DNA from: Humibacter ginsenosidimutans
GTDB taxonomy: Bacteria; Actinomycetota; Actinomycetes; Actinomycetales; Microbacteriaceae
DNA: 64,000 nucleotides
Direction: 5' to 3'
Assembly: GCF_007859675.1 (NCBI RefSeq)
Contig: NZ_CP042305.1
Location: 248,001 to 312,000 of the forward strand
The translations under genes and the position numbers were made by a program. Below the pieces are notes generated by a model. It ran no database searches and was not told where the DNA came from. It saw only the letters and a program-made list of their open reading frames with translations. Shown in pieces: positions 1 to 10,241 of this stretch (position 1 is its first letter; every line of letters starts with the position of its first letter).

Positions 1-1376
1 GCATCCCGTTCGCCGAAGCGCCCGTCGGCGAGCTTCGGTTCGCCGCACCGGTGCCCAAGGCGCCGTGGGACGGCGTGCTCGACGCCGTCGAGTTCGGGGC
101 GACGGCGCAGCGCGGAGACCAGGGGGTGACGCTCATTCCCGAGCCGAGCATCCCCGGCGACTCCACCTTGAACGTGAACGTGTTCACGCCGTCGCCCGAG
201 GCCACGGCGCCGGGCGAGGGGCTGCCCGTGCTGGTGTGGATTCACGGCGGCGGCTACTTCGCGGGATCACCCGCCAGCCCCTGGTACGACGGGCGCAACT
301 TCAACCGCGATGGCGTCGTCACGGTGTCGATCTCGTACCGGCTCGGCTTCGATGGCTTCGGGTGGATTGAGGATGCCCCGTCGAACCGCGCCGTGCGCGA
401 CTGGCTGCTCGCCCTCGAGTGGGTGCAGCAGAACATCGCCGCCTTCGGTGGCGACCCGTCGCGCGTCACCATCGCCGGTCAGTCAGCAGGCGGCGGTGCG
501 GTGCTGACGCTGCTCGGCATTCCGCAGGCTCAGCACCTGTTCCACGCCGTCTACGCCGTCTCCGGCGTACTCGCCGACGTGAAGCCCGCGAAGGCCGAGG
601 CGTTCGGACGCGCCCTCGCCGAGGCCGCGGGCGTCGCGCCCACCCGCATCGGCTGGTCGACGCTCTCGGAGGAGCGTGTTCTCGAGTTGCAGAAGAAGGC
701 GACCCAGCTCGATGGGGATGCCCTGAACACGGTGGCCGACGACGGGCTGCCGCTCGGTCCGGCCATCGACGGCGAGCTGCTGCAGATGTCCACGCCCGAC
801 TCGTTGCGCTCGGGGGTCGGCGCGGACAAGCCGCTCGTACTGGGCGCGACGGACGACGAATTCACCATGGCCACGGCCGACGCCGAGAAGTCGTTGCGGT
901 GGGTGCCGAAGGGGCTGCTGCTGAGCAAGCTCGGCGTGCCGAAGGCTGCGCGCAAGGCGTACCTGGCGGCGAACGCCGACGTGGTCGCCAAGGGCAAGGC
1001 CCGCCTCGCCGGTCGCGTGGTGACCGATCGACTCTTCCGCGTCGGCGTGCTGAGGATCGCCGCCGCCCGCGGCTCCGCGCCGACCTGGGTCTACCGCTTC
1101 TCGTGGCCGTCAGGGCATTTCGGCTACGCGGAGCACTGTCTCGACGTGCCGTTCTTCTTCGACTGCCTCGACGGGCCGGCGATCGACCACCTCGCCGGAG
1201 ACCACGCACCGCAGTCGCTCGCCGACGATATCCATTCGGCGGCCGTCGCGTTCGTCGTCGGCGGCGATCCGGGGTGGGAGCGTTACGAGACGGCATCCCA
1301 CGCGACGAGGGTGTGGGACGTGCCGAGTCGCGACGACGCGAACGCCTACGCGTCGGTGCGGCCGCTGCTCAGGTAG
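1..1376 (+). CDS. Carboxylesterase type B family protein (5' end outside window)
   Basis: This is a serine ester hydrolase of the type B carboxylesterase (alpha/beta hydrolase) family; the substrate is unknown. The reading frame is already open at base 3 and the first codons read IPFAEAPVGELRF, the usual family start region, so the true start lies upstream and the GTG at 51 is internal. The oxyanion-hole motif HGGG is near 243 and the nucleophile elbow GQSAGG has its Ser codon at 483-485. A likely catalytic His sits in YAEHCLDVPF near 1130. About 458 codons are visible, against roughly 500 for the family. It converges on pntB. Family assignment is firm. Confidence 0.9.
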   Translation, partial: IPFAEAPVGELRFAAPVPKAPWDGVLDAVEFGATAQRGDQGVTLIPEPSIPGDSTLNVNVFTPSPEATAPGEGLPVLVWIHGGGYFAGSPASPWYDGRNFNRDGVVTVSISYRLGFDGFGWIEDAPSNRAVRDWLLALEWVQQNIAAFGGDPSRVTIAGQSAGGGAVLTLLGIPQAQHLFHAVYAVSGVLADVKPAKAEAFGRALAEAAGVAPTRIGWSTLSEERVLELQKKATQLDGDALNTVADDGLPLGPAIDGELLQMSTPDSLRSGVGADKPLVLGATDDEFTMATADAEKSLRWVPKGLLLSKLGVPKAARKAYLAANADVVAKGKARLAGRVVTDRLFRVGVLRIAAARGSAPTWVYRFSWPSGHFGYAEHCLDVPFFFDCLDGPAIDHLAGDHAPQSLADDIHSAAVAFVVGGDPGWERYETASHATRVWDVPSRDDANAYASVRPLLR

Positions 1377-1400
1377 TGCAGCGGAGGGCGTCCGGTCGCG

Positions 1401-2804
1401 TCACAGCACCTTGAGGATGTCCTCCACCCGTTCTTTCGCGTCGCCGAACAGCATCTGCGTGTTCTCCCGCCAGAACAGCGGGTTGGGCACGCCTGCATAG
1501 CCGGAGGCCATCGACCGCTTGAACACGATGACGTTCTCCGCCTCCCAGACGCGCAGCACGGGCATCCCGGCGATCGGGCTGCCCGGGTCTTCGGCGGCGG
1601 CCGGGTTGACCGTGTCGTTGGCGCCGATGACGAGCACGACCGAGGTCGAGGCCAGGTCGTCGTTGATCTCGTCCATCTCGAGCACGATGTCGTACGGCAC
1701 CTTCGCCTCCGCAAGCAGCACGTTCATGTGCCCCGGCAGGCGCCCGGCGACCGGGTGGATGCCGAACCGCACCTCGACGCCCCGCTCGCGCAGCCGCTTG
1801 GCCAGCTCCGCCACCGGGTACTGGGCCTGCGCGACGGCCATGCCGTAGCCGGGCGTGATGACCACGGAGGATGCCCCGGCGAGCAGCGAGGCCGCCCCCT
1901 CTGCATCGATCTCGCGGTGCTCGCCGTGCTGCTCGTCGCCGCCCTTCGGCGCCTCGATGCCGAAGCCGCCGGCGATGACAGACAGGAACGACCGGTTCAT
2001 CGCCTTGCACATGATGTAGGAGAGGTAGGCGCCGGAGGACCCGACGAGCGCGCCGGTGACGATGAGCAGGTCGTTGTTCAGCAGGAAGCCGGCGGCGGCC
2101 GCAGCCCAGCCCGAGTAGCTGTTGAGCATCGAGACGACCACCGGCATGTCGCCGCCGCCGATCGAGGCGACGAGGTGCCAGCCGAGCGCGAGCGCGAGCG
2201 CGGTCACCACGACGAGCAGCCACAGCTGCGGTGCGGCGACGTACCACACGGTCAGAGCGACGAACACGACGAGCGCACCCATGTTGAGCACGTTCTTGCC
2301 CGGCAGCATGAGCGGGCGCGACGAGATGCGGGCCGCGAGCTTGAGGTAGGCGACGATCGATCCGGTGAACGTGACGCCGCCGATGAAGACGCCGATGAAG
2401 ACCTCGGCGTGGTGGATGCCGATGAGGTTCGCGGCGATGCCCGTGGTGTCGAGGGCGCCGTTCCAGCCGACGAGCACGGCCGCGAGACCCACGAACGAGT
2501 GGAAGAGCGCGATGAGCTGGGGCATCCCGGTCATCGCGACGGTGCGGGCCCGCCAGAGTCCGATCGCGGCACCGATGAGCACGGCGACGACGAGCAGGGT
2601 GACGCCCAGCGGCAGGGACGCGGTGCCCCACGCACCGGTCAGCGCGACGATGATCGTGGCGACGAGTGCGATCGTCATGCCGATGATCCCGTAGACGACG
2701 CCCCGCTTGGAGGTCTCGTGCTTGCTGAGCCCCGCGAGGCTCAGGATGAACAGCAGTGCGGCGACGATGTACGCCGCGTCGGCGATGGCGGTCGCGATGC
2801 TCAC
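1401..2804 (-). CDS. pntB: NAD(P) transhydrogenase subunit beta
   Basis: This is the beta subunit of the proton-translocating transhydrogenase, which passes hydride between NADH and NADP+ using the proton gradient. At 467 residues it matches the family length. The first ~270 residues form about eight or nine hydrophobic helices (membrane domain II). The C-terminal third is the NADP(H)-binding domain III, with [28 protein letters not shown] and [12 protein letters not shown]. The start overlaps the end of pntA by 4 bp, so the two are translationally coupled. It supplies NADPH for biosynthesis and redox defence. Confidence 0.96.
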   Translation of the reverse strand: MSIATAIADAAYIVAALLFILSLAGLSKHETSKRGVVYGIIGMTIALVATIIVALTGAWGTASLPLGVTLLVVAVLIGAAIGLWRARTVAMTGMPQLIALFHSFVGLAAVLVGWNGALDTTGIAANLIGIHHAEVFIGVFIGGVTFTGSIVAYLKLAARISSRPLMLPGKNVLNMGALVVFVALTVWYVAAPQLWLLVVVTALALALGWHLVASIGGGDMPVVVSMLNSYSGWAAAAAGFLLNNDLLIVTGALVGSSGAYLSYIMCKAMNRSFLSVIAGGFGIEAPKGGDEQHGEHREIDAEGAASLLAGASSVVITPGYGMAVAQAQYPVAELAKRLRERGVEVRFGIHPVAGRLPGHMNVLLAEAKVPYDIVLEMDEINDDLASTSVVLVIGANDTVNPAAAEDPGSPIAGMPVLRVWEAENVIVFKRSMASGYAGVPNPLFWRENTQMLFGDAKERVEDILKVL

Positions 2805-4393
2805 CGATCACCTGCCTTCGTGGCAGTGTCTTTGACGAACATGGCGAGCATCCTGCGCGTCACGGCGAAACCGCCGAACACGTTGATGGATGCCACGAGC
2901 ACCGCCACCGCCGCGATCACCTGCACCAGCGGCGACGGCGCCACGATCTGCACCATCGCGCCCACGACGATGATGCCCGAGATGGCGTTGGTGACGCTCA
3001 TCAGCGGGGTGTGCAGCGAGTGCGCGACCTGTCCGATCACGTAGAAGCCGATCACGACGGCGAGCGTGAGCACGAGAAAGTGCTGGGGAAGGGGAGGCGG
3101 GGCGAACGCGCAGATCGCGAACAGCGCAGCGATGCCCAGCGCGACGAGCGCGGTCTTGCCGCCAGCGGACAGCCTGCGCTTCGGCTTCGCCTGACTCGGC
3201 TCCGCGGTGACGTCTGCCGCTTGCTGCGGCGCGGCAGACACCTGCACGGGCGGTGGAGGCCAGGTGATCGCGCCGTCGCGCACCACGGTGACCGCGCGCT
3301 GCACGATGTCGTCGACGTCGATGACCAGCCTGCCGTCTTTGCCGGGCGTCAGCAGGGCGAGCAGGTTGAACAGGTTGGTGCCGTAGAGCTGGGATGCCTG
3401 CGCGGGCAGTCGCCCCGCGAGGTCCGTGTACCCGAGGATCGTGACCCCTTCCGGCGTCACGATCCGCTCGCCCGCGACGGATCCCTCAACGTTTCCGCCC
3501 TGAGCAGCCGCCATGTCGACGATCACACTGCCGGGTCTCATGCTCGCGACGTCGGCTGCGGTGACGAGCCGAGGCGCCGCGCGGCCGGGGATGAGCGCGG
3601 TGGTGATGATGACATCCACATCGGCCGCCTGCTCGGAGTAGATCTCGGCGGCCCTGCGGTCGTAGGCCTCGCTGGTCGCCTTCGCATAGCCGTCGGTGGA
3701 CTGCTCGACGGCGACGTCGACCGGCAGGTACTCGCCGCCGATCGAGTGCACCTGATCGGCGACCTCGGGGCGCGGGTCCGTCGCCCGCACCACGGCGCCG
3801 AGGCTGGAGGCCGCGCCGATCGCGGCCAGTCCTGCCACGCCGGCGCCGGCGACGAGCACCTTCGCAGGCGGCACCTTGCCTGCCGCGGTCACCTGGCCGG
3901 TGAAGAACCGCCCGAACTCGTTCGCGGCCTCGATCACCGCCCGGTAGCCGGAGATGTTCGACATGGAGCTGAGCACGTCCATCGACTGCGCACGCGAGAT
4001 GCGCGGCACGGCGTCGAGCGCGAGCGCCGTGATGCTGCGGGTCGCGAGCCACTCGAGCAGCTCCGGTCGCAGGGCGGGGCTCAGCATGCCGACGAAGGTG
4101 GCGGTATCGCCCAGCCGGCCCACGTCATCCTTCGTCGGCGGCGTGATGCGCAGCACGATGTCCGACGCCCATGCCGTCTCCGTGTCGACGAGAGTCGCGC
4201 CCGCCTTGCCGTAGGCGTCGTCGGGGAACGAGGATGCCACGCCGGCTCCCCGCTCCACCACCACGTCGTACCCCAGGCCGCGCAGTCTCTCCGCGGTGGT
4301 CGGAGACGCCGAGACACGGGTCTCGCCCTCGGGTTCGGCGACGATTGCCATGCGGAGCGGAACGTTCATCCGCTCCGATGCGGTGCTGTCCAT
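2801..4393 (-). CDS. pntA: NAD(P) transhydrogenase subunit alpha (fused alpha1-alpha2)
   Basis: This is the alpha subunit of the membrane transhydrogenase. The first ~370 residues are the NAD(H)-binding domain I, with the family signature [20 protein letters not shown] at 131-150 and the dinucleotide-binding loop [11 protein letters not shown] at 183-193. A Pro/Lys-rich linker follows, then about four membrane helices, so it is the fused alpha1+alpha2 form and not the split form seen in many actinobacteria. It has 530 residues against about 510 in E. coli; the extra length is N-terminal, and starts at Met9 or Met15 are also possible. It is co-transcribed with pntB. Confidence 0.95.
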   Translation of the reverse strand: MDSTASERMNVPLRMAIVAEPEGETRVSASPTTAERLRGLGYDVVVERGAGVASSFPDDAYGKAGATLVDTETAWASDIVLRITPPTKDDVGRLGDTATFVGMLSPALRPELLEWLATRSITALALDAVPRISRAQSMDVLSSMSNISGYRAVIEAANEFGRFFTGQVTAAGKVPPAKVLVAGAGVAGLAAIGAASSLGAVVRATDPRPEVADQVHSIGGEYLPVDVAVEQSTDGYAKATSEAYDRRAAEIYSEQAADVDVIITTALIPGRAAPRLVTAADVASMRPGSVIVDMAAAQGGNVEGSVAGERIVTPEGVTILGYTDLAGRLPAQASQLYGTNLFNLLALLTPGKDGRLVIDVDDIVQRAVTVVRDGAITWPPPPVQVSAAPQQAADVTAEPSQAKPKRRLSAGGKTALVALGIAALFAICAFAPPPLPQHFLVLTLAVVIGFYVIGQVAHSLHTPLMSVTNAISGIIVVGAMVQIVAPSPLVQVIAAVAVLVASINVFGGFAVTRRMLAMFVKDTATKAGDR

Positions 4394-4441
4394 GTTGATG
4401 ACGATAGGGGACGAGCACCCGCCGTCGTCAGTGCTCGCGGG

Positions 4442-4903
4442 TCAGTACTCGCCCTTGATCACGAAGAAGGAGCCCCGGATGACCCCGGCGAGCTTCGACT
4501 TCTGCCTCGCGAACTTGAACGCGGCGAGTTCGGCCGGCACCTCCATGCCCTCGCAGAGCTTGAAGCCGACGGCGCGTTTGCCCGCATCGTCGAGCGTGTA
4601 CATCGCGTTGATCGAGAGCCCCGACTCGTAGAACACGTATGCCATGCGGATGCCCGCCACGACGAACTCGGTCGCCTCCAGCGCAGGGGAGGCGATCTCG
4701 ATGCCCCGCTCCTCCGAGAGGATGCGGCTCAGCCACTCGACGGTCTCCGGCACCTCATCGGCGGGGGAGACCGTGAACACGTGGTCGTACTTGTTCTTGA
4801 AATAACGGGCCTCGTTGGCGCGGAGGCCGGCGAGGGCATCCGCGAACGGGGACGATTCGAGGCCCGTGGTGGAGACGTTCACGAAGTCGACGGCGTAGGG
4901 CAT
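4442..4903 (-). CDS. Conserved-looking hypothetical protein
   Basis: This 153-residue protein is soluble, of mixed charge, with no signal peptide or membrane segment, and I do not recognise its family. It is rich in aromatic residues and ends in RGSFFVIKGEY. A good ribosome binding site (AGGAG, 5 bases upstream) supports the start. It lies 13 bases downstream of the TMEM175-like channel gene on the same strand, so the two are probably one transcript. Function is unknown; a role connected with the channel is only inference from position. Confidence 0.75.
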   Translation of the reverse strand: MPYAVDFVNVSTTGLESSPFADALAGLRANEARYFKNKYDHVFTVSPADEVPETVEWLSRILSEERGIEIASPALEATEFVVAGIRMAYVFYESGLSINAMYTLDDAGKRAVGFKLCEGMEVPAELAAFKFARQKSKLAGVIRGSFFVIKGEY

Positions 4904-4916
4904 GGTTTCTCCTCGA

Positions 4917-5510
<594 letters not shown>

Positions 5511-5557
5511 CCCGAAAGCCTATGGTGTGTACAGAGGCGATCGGGGGCGGGGCGATC

Positions 5558-5698
5558 ATGAGTCGGTTCACGGAGCGGCTGAAGAAGCTGGTGCATTGGC
5601 CGGAGCGCACGAAGACCCCGGCAGAGCACAAGCAAGAATCACGCTGGGAGGGCGAGGGCGGCGCCCTTCACCCTGATGACGACGAGCAGCACGACTGA
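5558..5698 (+). CDS. Small hypothetical protein, 46 aa
   Basis: This short open frame encodes a highly charged peptide: a basic, amphipathic N-terminal half (MSRFTERLKKLVHWPERTK) and an acidic tail ending DDDEQHD. The ATG at 5558 follows a purine-rich stretch (GGGGGCGGGG) that could act as a ribosome binding site. It is divergent from the TMEM175 gene and lies in the only coding-like frame of this gap. No family is recognised. The base composition is that of its neighbours. It could be a real small protein or a chance frame. Confidence 0.5.
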   Translation: MSRFTERLKKLVHWPERTKTPAEHKQESRWEGEGGALHPDDDEQHD

Positions 5699-5738
5699 GC
5701 CGGATCATCTGCCGCTCGCGCCGACGACCCCGGCGACC

Positions 5739-6332
5739 TCAGCGCGCCTGCGATGCACCGCGAACGGCGTAGCGGTGCATCGTGACCCCGCTGTCGAACA
5801 CGGCATGCTCGAGAAGGTCGAGCTCGATCACGCGCTCGTGCGCGTCGAACAGCGGCCGGCCCGTGCCCAGGACGGCCGGGTGGGTGAAGAGCAGCAGCTC
5901 GTCGAGGATGCCCGCCTCCAGCAGCTGCGTCGCCAGCGTCGCGCCTCCCACCCCGATGTCGCCCGTGGACTCGGCGCGCAACCGGGCGAGCTGGTCGATC
6001 GCGTCGTCTCCGCCGACCACGCGCGTGTTGTGGTCAGCGTGATCCCGGGTGCGTGACACGAGCACCTTGGGTGCCGAGGTCCAGATCTCGCCGTACTCGC
6101 GCAGCACGTCGGAGAGCGACGCGTCATCGCGCGCAGCGGGCCAGTACGCCTCCATGGTCTCGTAGATCACCCTGCCCTCGACCATCGCCGACAGGGCGCG
6201 TGCCCGAGCGTTGAACTCGCGATGCAGCTGTTCGTCGATGCGCAGCCAGTCGCCGCCGCCCTGCTCGCCCGTGGTCCGCTCGATGAACAGGTCGAGCGAG
6301 ACGTTCATCCAGTACACGAGTCGAGCGGGCAT
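5739..6332 (-). CDS. Dihydrofolate reductase / RibD C-terminal-like protein
   Basis: This 197-residue protein belongs to the RibD C-terminal/DHFR-like fold, a group of NADPH-dependent reductases of mostly unknown substrate. Hallmarks are the N-terminal MNVSLDLFI strand (usually VSLDGFI), the central GGATLATQLLEAGILDEL segment that binds the cofactor, and the C-terminal FDSGVTMHRY strand. I chose the ATG at 6332 because GGAGGTG lies 6 bases upstream; a longer frame to 6422 has no site and no homology-like sequence. A second paralogous protein lies at 50193-50747. It has no obvious operon partner. Confidence 0.85.
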   Translation of the reverse strand: MPARLVYWMNVSLDLFIERTTGEQGGGDWLRIDEQLHREFNARARALSAMVEGRVIYETMEAYWPAARDDASLSDVLREYGEIWTSAPKVLVSRTRDHADHNTRVVGGDDAIDQLARLRAESTGDIGVGGATLATQLLEAGILDELLLFTHPAVLGTGRPLFDAHERVIELDLLEHAVFDSGVTMHRYAVRGASQAR

Positions 6333-6460
6333 GCGGGCACCTCCGAGTTCGGTCGCCAACCACCCTAAGTCCCTTAATGGGGGTCTGGCCAGGGAAAAAA
6401 CCGCGTGATAGGCCGGTGCCATCGGTCGTCGACCGGTGACTCACGACGGAGGGTGCTGGC

Positions 6461-6721
6461 ATGAGTGGGAACAACGGCGAAGTCGATCTGGTTCCGAATC
6501 CGAACGACAAGGGGGTCAAGGGATCGACGGTGAATCTTCTCTGGCTCATCCTGGTCTGCACCCTGGCCGCGGTCATCGTGATCAGCCTGTTGGCGTCGGT
6601 GCTGCTCATCGCGCTGGGGCTCGACGCGAGCCTGATCGTGGGGATCGGATCCGCCGCCCTCACGGGTCTTCTGGGGCTCTTCGTGTCGCCGTCGACCGGA
6701 GGCGAGCCGAAACAGGGCTGA
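6461..6721 (+). CDS. Small membrane protein, 86 aa
   Basis: This is a hypothetical protein with a polar, Asn-rich N terminus of about 24 residues and two hydrophobic helices (about residues 25-48 and 54-76), ending in a short polar tail. The ATG at 6461 is preceded by GGAGGG at good spacing. The layout is that of a two-pass membrane protein with both ends on the same side. It stands alone between a divergent reductase gene and a PEBP-like gene. No family is recognised. Confidence 0.75.
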   Translation: MSGNNGEVDLVPNPNDKGVKGSTVNLLWLILVCTLAAVIVISLLASVLLIALGLDASLIVGIGSAALTGLLGLFVSPSTGGEPKQG

Positions 6722-6823
6722 CTGGCGGGGTCGACCGGGGCCGCGCCAACGGTCGTGACTCGGTAGTCTCAACGCTCGGACACCGCGCCGAACACGTGGC
6801 AGGCTCGGGCCGCAGGAGGATCG

Positions 6824-7426
6824 ATGTCACTGGCCGAACTCGTCGCCACACCGCTCGGCTGGCTGCTGCGCGGCAGGAGGGCGGACCCGAGCCGCAGCGT
6901 GCAGTTCGCCGACGAGCTCGCGGGCGCCGGCATCCTCACCGTCAGCTCCACGTCGTTCGATGACGGCGCCGCTATCGCGCGCAAGCACTCGGGCGTCGGC
7001 CGTGGCCAGAACGTGTCGCCCGAGCTGCACTGGAGCGGGATGCCCGAGGGCACACGGCAGGTGCTCGTGATCATCGAAGACCCGGACGTTCCGCTCGCGC
7101 TGCCCGTCGTGCACACGATCGCGCTCGTCGACCCCGCAGGAGACCCCGACGGTGACTTCGGGGATGCGACGAGCGGTTCGCTGCGCGAGGGCGCGCTCAC
7201 GGTCGGCAATCTCCGCGTGCAGTACGTGCCGGCGTTCCGCGACAGGGTCGGGTACCAGGGACCGCGGCCGCTGCCCGGGCACGGCGTGCATCATTACGGG
7301 TTCCACGTGTACGCGCTCGACACGGTGCTGGATGCCGACGCCCTCGCCGGTCTCGACGCGCTGCTTCCGCAGGCGGCCGGCCACGTGCTCGCCGCCGGAG
7401 TGCTCACCGGGTGGCAGCGCGGCTGA
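6824..7426 (+). CDS. YbhB/YbcL family (PEBP-like) protein
   Basis: This 200-residue protein is a bacterial phosphatidylethanolamine-binding / Raf kinase inhibitor-like protein. The ligand-binding signature is visible as GQNVSPELHWSGMPEGTR followed by IIEDPDVP near residues 64-92, and as HHYGFHVYALD later. Bacterial members are cytoplasmic proteins of uncertain role. The ATG at 6824 follows a strong AGGAGG site. It is a single gene that converges on the MFS transporter. Confidence 0.9.
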   Translation: MSLAELVATPLGWLLRGRRADPSRSVQFADELAGAGILTVSSTSFDDGAAIARKHSGVGRGQNVSPELHWSGMPEGTRQVLVIIEDPDVPLALPVVHTIALVDPAGDPDGDFGDATSGSLREGALTVGNLRVQYVPAFRDRVGYQGPRPLPGHGVHHYGFHVYALDTVLDADALAGLDALLPQAAGHVLAAGVLTGWQRG

Positions 7427-7452
7427 CGCGCGCCGCACGCTTCACGGGTGCA

Positions 7453-8667
7453 CTACAGATGGTCGGCGCGCCGGCCGATGATGACGATGGACGACACCAG
7501 CGAGAGCGCGTAGAACGCGAACATCGCCAGTCCCATGTTGAACCCGTTGTCGGTGCCGAGAAGGCCGAGCAGCGGTGCCGAGATGGCAGCGGCGACCAGG
7601 GAAGCCGCACCGATCAGCGCAGATGCGACACCCGCGAACTGCGAGTGACCGCTGAGCGCCATGGCCTGGTTGTTCGGCGTGACCAGCTGCTGGAACCCGA
7701 TGCACAGCCACGACGTGATCGTGACGCCGATCAGCCCGAGCGTCGGCGCTGCGAGCATCATCAGACCGGCGACCACGAGGGCGCCGACGAGTCCGATCAC
7801 GGCGACCCTGTGCGGCGTCCGGCTGCGCAGCAGACGAGGGCTGATGCGGTTCATGCCGAGCATCACGACGGCGCCTCCGGCCAGGATGAGTCCGTAGACC
7901 TGCTGCGAGACGCCGTACCAGTCCTGGGCGACGAAGCTGAGGCCGGAGATGTAGCAGAAGCTCGCCGCCATCATGGCCGCCTGCGACAGCGTCGAACCGA
8001 CGAAGACACGGTCGCGGCCGAGCGCCTTGACGCCGGTGAGGAAGCCGGCCTGCTCGAGGTGGTGGCGGACATCCCTGGTCTCGGGCAGCGCGATGATGGC
8101 CGTCACGGCGAGCGCCGCGGCCATCGCGCCCTGGATGAGGAAGATGCCGTGCCAGTCGGTGTAGAGCAGGAGGGCCGAGCCGATGAGCGGGGCGACGATC
8201 GGCGCACCGGTGGCGATGAACATGATGGTCGAGTATCGCTTCGACGCGTTGCGGCCCGTGGAGATGTCGCGCACGATCGCCATGGCGATGGCCGGTGCGG
8301 CGGCGGATCCGGCGCCCTGCAGCGCGCGGAACACGATGAGCCACCCGATGCTCGGAGCGAGGGCGGAGAGCACGGAGAACGCGGTGTGGGCGAAGAGGCC
8401 GATGATGAGCGGCATGCGCCTGCCGAACGAGTCCGACAGTGAGCCGAAGACGATCTGGCCGACCGCCATGCCGAGCAGCGAGCCGGTGAGCGTGATCTGC
8501 ACGGCGGCTTCCGACGTGCTGAACTCGCGGGCGATCTGGGGGAGCGCCGGCAGGTACATGTCGGTGGTCATCGGACCGAGCGCCGACACGATGCCGAGCA
8601 GGATGATGAGGCCGCGATACGACCGGGCGGGCCCCGGCTGAGAGTGGTCGGCGTCCGCGTGCATCAT
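7453..8667 (-). CDS. Bcr/CflA-type multidrug MFS transporter
   Basis: This protein of about 404 residues has twelve predicted membrane helices and is a drug:proton antiporter of the DHA1 Bcr/CflA subfamily. The helix 1-2 segment TDMYLPALPQIAREF is characteristic, and the motif A loop reads GSLSDSFGRRMPLI. I place the start at the first of two adjacent ATG codons (8667/8664) because the frame further upstream is Arg/Ser-rich and unlike the family. An in-frame ATG at 8697 is an alternative; none has a strong ribosome binding site. It is divergent from the AAA+ gene. Confidence 0.88.
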   Translation of the reverse strand: MMHADADHSQPGPARSYRGLIILLGIVSALGPMTTDMYLPALPQIAREFSTSEAAVQITLTGSLLGMAVGQIVFGSLSDSFGRRMPLIIGLFAHTAFSVLSALAPSIGWLIVFRALQGAGSAAAPAIAMAIVRDISTGRNASKRYSTIMFIATGAPIVAPLIGSALLLYTDWHGIFLIQGAMAAALAVTAIIALPETRDVRHHLEQAGFLTGVKALGRDRVFVGSTLSQAAMMAASFCYISGLSFVAQDWYGVSQQVYGLILAGGAVVMLGMNRISPRLLRSRTPHRVAVIGLVGALVVAGLMMLAAPTLGLIGVTITSWLCIGFQQLVTPNNQAMALSGHSQFAGVASALIGAASLVAAAISAPLLGLLGTDNGFNMGLAMFAFYALSLVSSIVIIGRRADHL

Positions 8668-8780
8668 CAGCACCGTACCGGATGCCGAAGAGGCCATCGG
8701 ACCATGCCCGTCGGTCGTGTCGAGCGAGCCGCGCGCTCGCCGTTTCCCCGTGCGCGGGGACACCGTGCATATCGTGGAGC

Positions 8781-10241
8781 ATGACGCCTTCGATACAGTC
8801 GAACTCCGCTTCTCAGACCCCTGCGCCGACCAACGATGCCGCCGGTGCACCGCGTTCTGCTGCGCCGCAGATTCGCACGCTCGGCGAGCTGAAGGCGTCC
8901 GGTCACGTGCAGAAGACGTTGCGCGCCGAGGTGCGCGACAACCTGCTGGCGAAGCTGCGCGCCGGTGAGGATGCCTGGCCGGGCGTGCACGGGTTCGAGG
9001 CGACGGTCATCCCGCAGCTCGAGCGGGCCCTGCTGGCCGGACACGACATCGTGCTGCTCGGCGAACGCGGACAGGGCAAGACACGGCTGCTGCGCACCAT
9101 CGGCGGGCTGCTCGACGAGTGGACGCCGGTGATCGACGGCGCGGAGCTGGGTGAGCACCCCTATGAGCCGATCACGCATGAGTCGATCAGACGCGCCGCG
9201 GAGCTCGGCGACGGTCTTCCCGTCGCGTGGCGGCACCGCAGCGAGCGGTACGTCGAGAAGCTCGCGACGCCCGACACGTCGGTGGCCGACCTGATCGGCG
9301 ACGTCGACCCGATGAAGGTGGCGGAGGGTCGTTCGCTCGGCGACCCGGAGACCATCCACTTCGGGCTCATCCCGCGCAGCCACCGCGGCATCGTCGCGAT
9401 CAACGAGCTGCCCGATCTGGCCGAGCGCATCCAGGTGTCGATGCTCAACGTGATGGAGGAGCGCGACATCCAGATCCGCGGCTACGTCCTGCGGCTGCCC
9501 CTCGACGTGCTCGTCGTCGCGAGCGCCAACCCGGAGGACTACACGAACCGCGGACGCATCATCACCCCGTTGAAGGACAGGTTCGGGGCGGAGATCCGCA
9601 CGCACTACCCGCGGCAGCTCGAGGCGGAGATCGCCGTCATCCGGCAGGAGGCCGAGCTGGTGGCCGAGGTGCCCGACCACCTGGTCGAGATCCTCGCCAG
9701 GTTCACACGCAACCTGCGCGAGTCGAGCTCGATCGACCAGCGCAGCGGCGTGAGCGCCAGGTTCGCGATCGCCGGCGCCGAGACCATCGCGGCCGCGGCC
9801 CTGCACCGGTCGACGGCTCGTGGCGAAGACGAGGCCGTGGCCCGCACCGTCGACCTCACGACGGCGGTCGACGTGCTCGGCGGCAAGATCGAGTTCGAAT
9901 CGGGGGAGCAGGGTCGCGAGTCCGAGGTGCTCACCCACCTGCTGCGCACCGCGACGGCAGACGCCGTGCGAACGCACTTTCGCGGCATCGACTTCGGGCC
10001 GCTCGTGGCCGCCATCGAGGGCGGAGCGATGGTCGCCACCGGTGAGCGCGTGACCGCAGCGGAGTTCCTCGACGGCCTGCCCCTCCTGGGGGAGTCGCCG
10101 CTCTACGACGAGGTGGTGGAACGGGTGGATGCCCGCACCCCCGGCGAGCGCGCCGCCGCGATCGAGCTCGCGCTGGAGGGGCTCTACCTCGCCCGCAGGA
10201 TCGGCAAGGACACCGACGGGAACGAGACGATCTATGGCTGA
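8781..10241 (+). CDS. AAA+ ATPase, MoxR / Mg-chelatase subunit I-like
   Basis: This 486-residue AAA+ ATPase resembles the BchI/ChlI subunit and MoxR chaperones, which remodel or insert cofactors together with a VWA partner. Walker A is GERGQGKT at 94-101. A Walker B/sensor region follows (GIVAINELPDLAERIQVSMLNVMEERDIQIRG region near residues 204-235), and sensor 1 is VVASANPED. The first ~30 residues are low-complexity. The ATG at 8781 fits where similarity begins; the frame extends further upstream without support. It overlaps the VWA gene by 8 bases, so the two are certainly one unit. No chlorophyll or cobalamin genes are nearby, so the client is unknown. Confidence 0.9.
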   Translation: MTPSIQSNSASQTPAPTNDAAGAPRSAAPQIRTLGELKASGHVQKTLRAEVRDNLLAKLRAGEDAWPGVHGFEATVIPQLERALLAGHDIVLLGERGQGKTRLLRTIGGLLDEWTPVIDGAELGEHPYEPITHESIRRAAELGDGLPVAWRHRSERYVEKLATPDTSVADLIGDVDPMKVAEGRSLGDPETIHFGLIPRSHRGIVAINELPDLAERIQVSMLNVMEERDIQIRGYVLRLPLDVLVVASANPEDYTNRGRIITPLKDRFGAEIRTHYPRQLEAEIAVIRQEAELVAEVPDHLVEILARFTRNLRESSSIDQRSGVSARFAIAGAETIAAAALHRSTARGEDEAVARTVDLTTAVDVLGGKIEFESGEQGRESEVLTHLLRTATADAVRTHFRGIDFGPLVAAIEGGAMVATGERVTAAEFLDGLPLLGESPLYDEVVERVDARTPGERAAAIELALEGLYLARRIGKDTDGNETIYG